The notes under the pieces are model-generated. The model did not search any database, was not told the DNA's origin, and saw nothing but the letters and a program-made list of their open reading frames with translations. Positions 63,884 to 64,000 of a stretch of 64,000 nucleotides of DNA are shown piece by piece (position 1 is the stretch's first letter; each line of letters begins with the position of its first letter). The position numbers were made by a program, and so were the translations under genes. The stretch is from contig NZ_AP022615.1 of assembly GCF_010730745.1 (NCBI RefSeq), positions 2,914,001-2,978,000 of the forward strand, read 5' to 3'. Origin of the DNA: Mycobacterium heidelbergense (GTDB lineage: Bacteria > Actinomycetota > Actinomycetes > Mycobacteriales > Mycobacteriaceae).

Positions 63884-64000
63884 GCACTTCTCAAGTGTGC
63901 TCTCAAGGTGCCCACAAGGGCGCCTGCCCTGTGATTGGCAAATCGCACCTGCACTGATGCACGCTGGCAGAGACCGCCGCGGCCAAATGATCGAAGCCCA
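63884..64000. other. Window end, no gene seen
   Basis: The last 117 bases hold no supported coding sequence or clear regulatory element. Confidence 0.5.

Overview
The window looks like chromosome from a slow-growing Mycobacterium. It has high GC, a complete yrbE/mce operon, PGRS-type glycine-rich proteins, several TetR regulators and VapBC modules. The block at 41.9-50.9 kb follows the gene order of M. tuberculosis Rv0853c-Rv0860 (kdc, SRPBCC, far, two SRPBCC genes, dapC, fadA, fadB). The species cannot be fixed from the sequence alone.

Region 1 (1-10.25 kb) is a tandem duplication of a three-gene cassette with about 1 kb of non-coding leader. Each copy encodes a PE-less, signal-peptide-bearing PGRS protein, a GjpA-like exported protein, and an EccA-like AAA ATPase with no TPR domain and an altered Walker A motif. 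A third PGRS gene and a third gjpA-like gene, without an ATPase, lie at 57.1-60.3 kb. All these units carry a shared direct-repeat upstream motif (CTCAGGT-N4-CTTAGGT). This is the best candidate for an undescribed system in the window.

Region 2 (10.25-11.11 kb) is a scar: pieces of a duplicated P450 gene and a broken vapBC pair.

Region 3 (11.1-41.9 kb) is a catabolic and uptake island. It holds P450-ferredoxin-SDR on one strand, then aldehyde dehydrogenase, CoA-transferase, yrbEAB and mceABCDEF on the other. Mce-associated proteins (two pairs), small secreted proteins, a TetR-controlled membrane operon with NorE/NorF-like subunits, a second P450, enoyl-CoA hydratase, amidohydrolase and acyl-CoA ligase follow. 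A palindrome GAGAAY-N3-AYTYTC recurs in front of many of these genes and suggests one regulon for import and CoA-dependent breakdown of a lipid-like or terpenoid-like substrate. The substrate is an inference.

Region 4 (41.9-54.0 kb) is conserved core metabolism: keto-acid decarboxylase, racemase, DapC and the FadA/FadB beta-oxidation pair. A TetR-monooxygenase pair and an F420-type oxidoreductase follow.

Region 5 (54.0-64.0 kb) is a variable, partly decayed region. It contains an intact vapBC, a zinc-finger protein that may be Csf1-like, remnants of an AbiE toxin-antitoxin system, of a VapC and of an IS30-type transposase, the third gjpA/PGRS genes, a HigBA module, and a TetR gene next to a broken partial copy of itself. 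Long perfect intergenic hairpins mark several gene ends.
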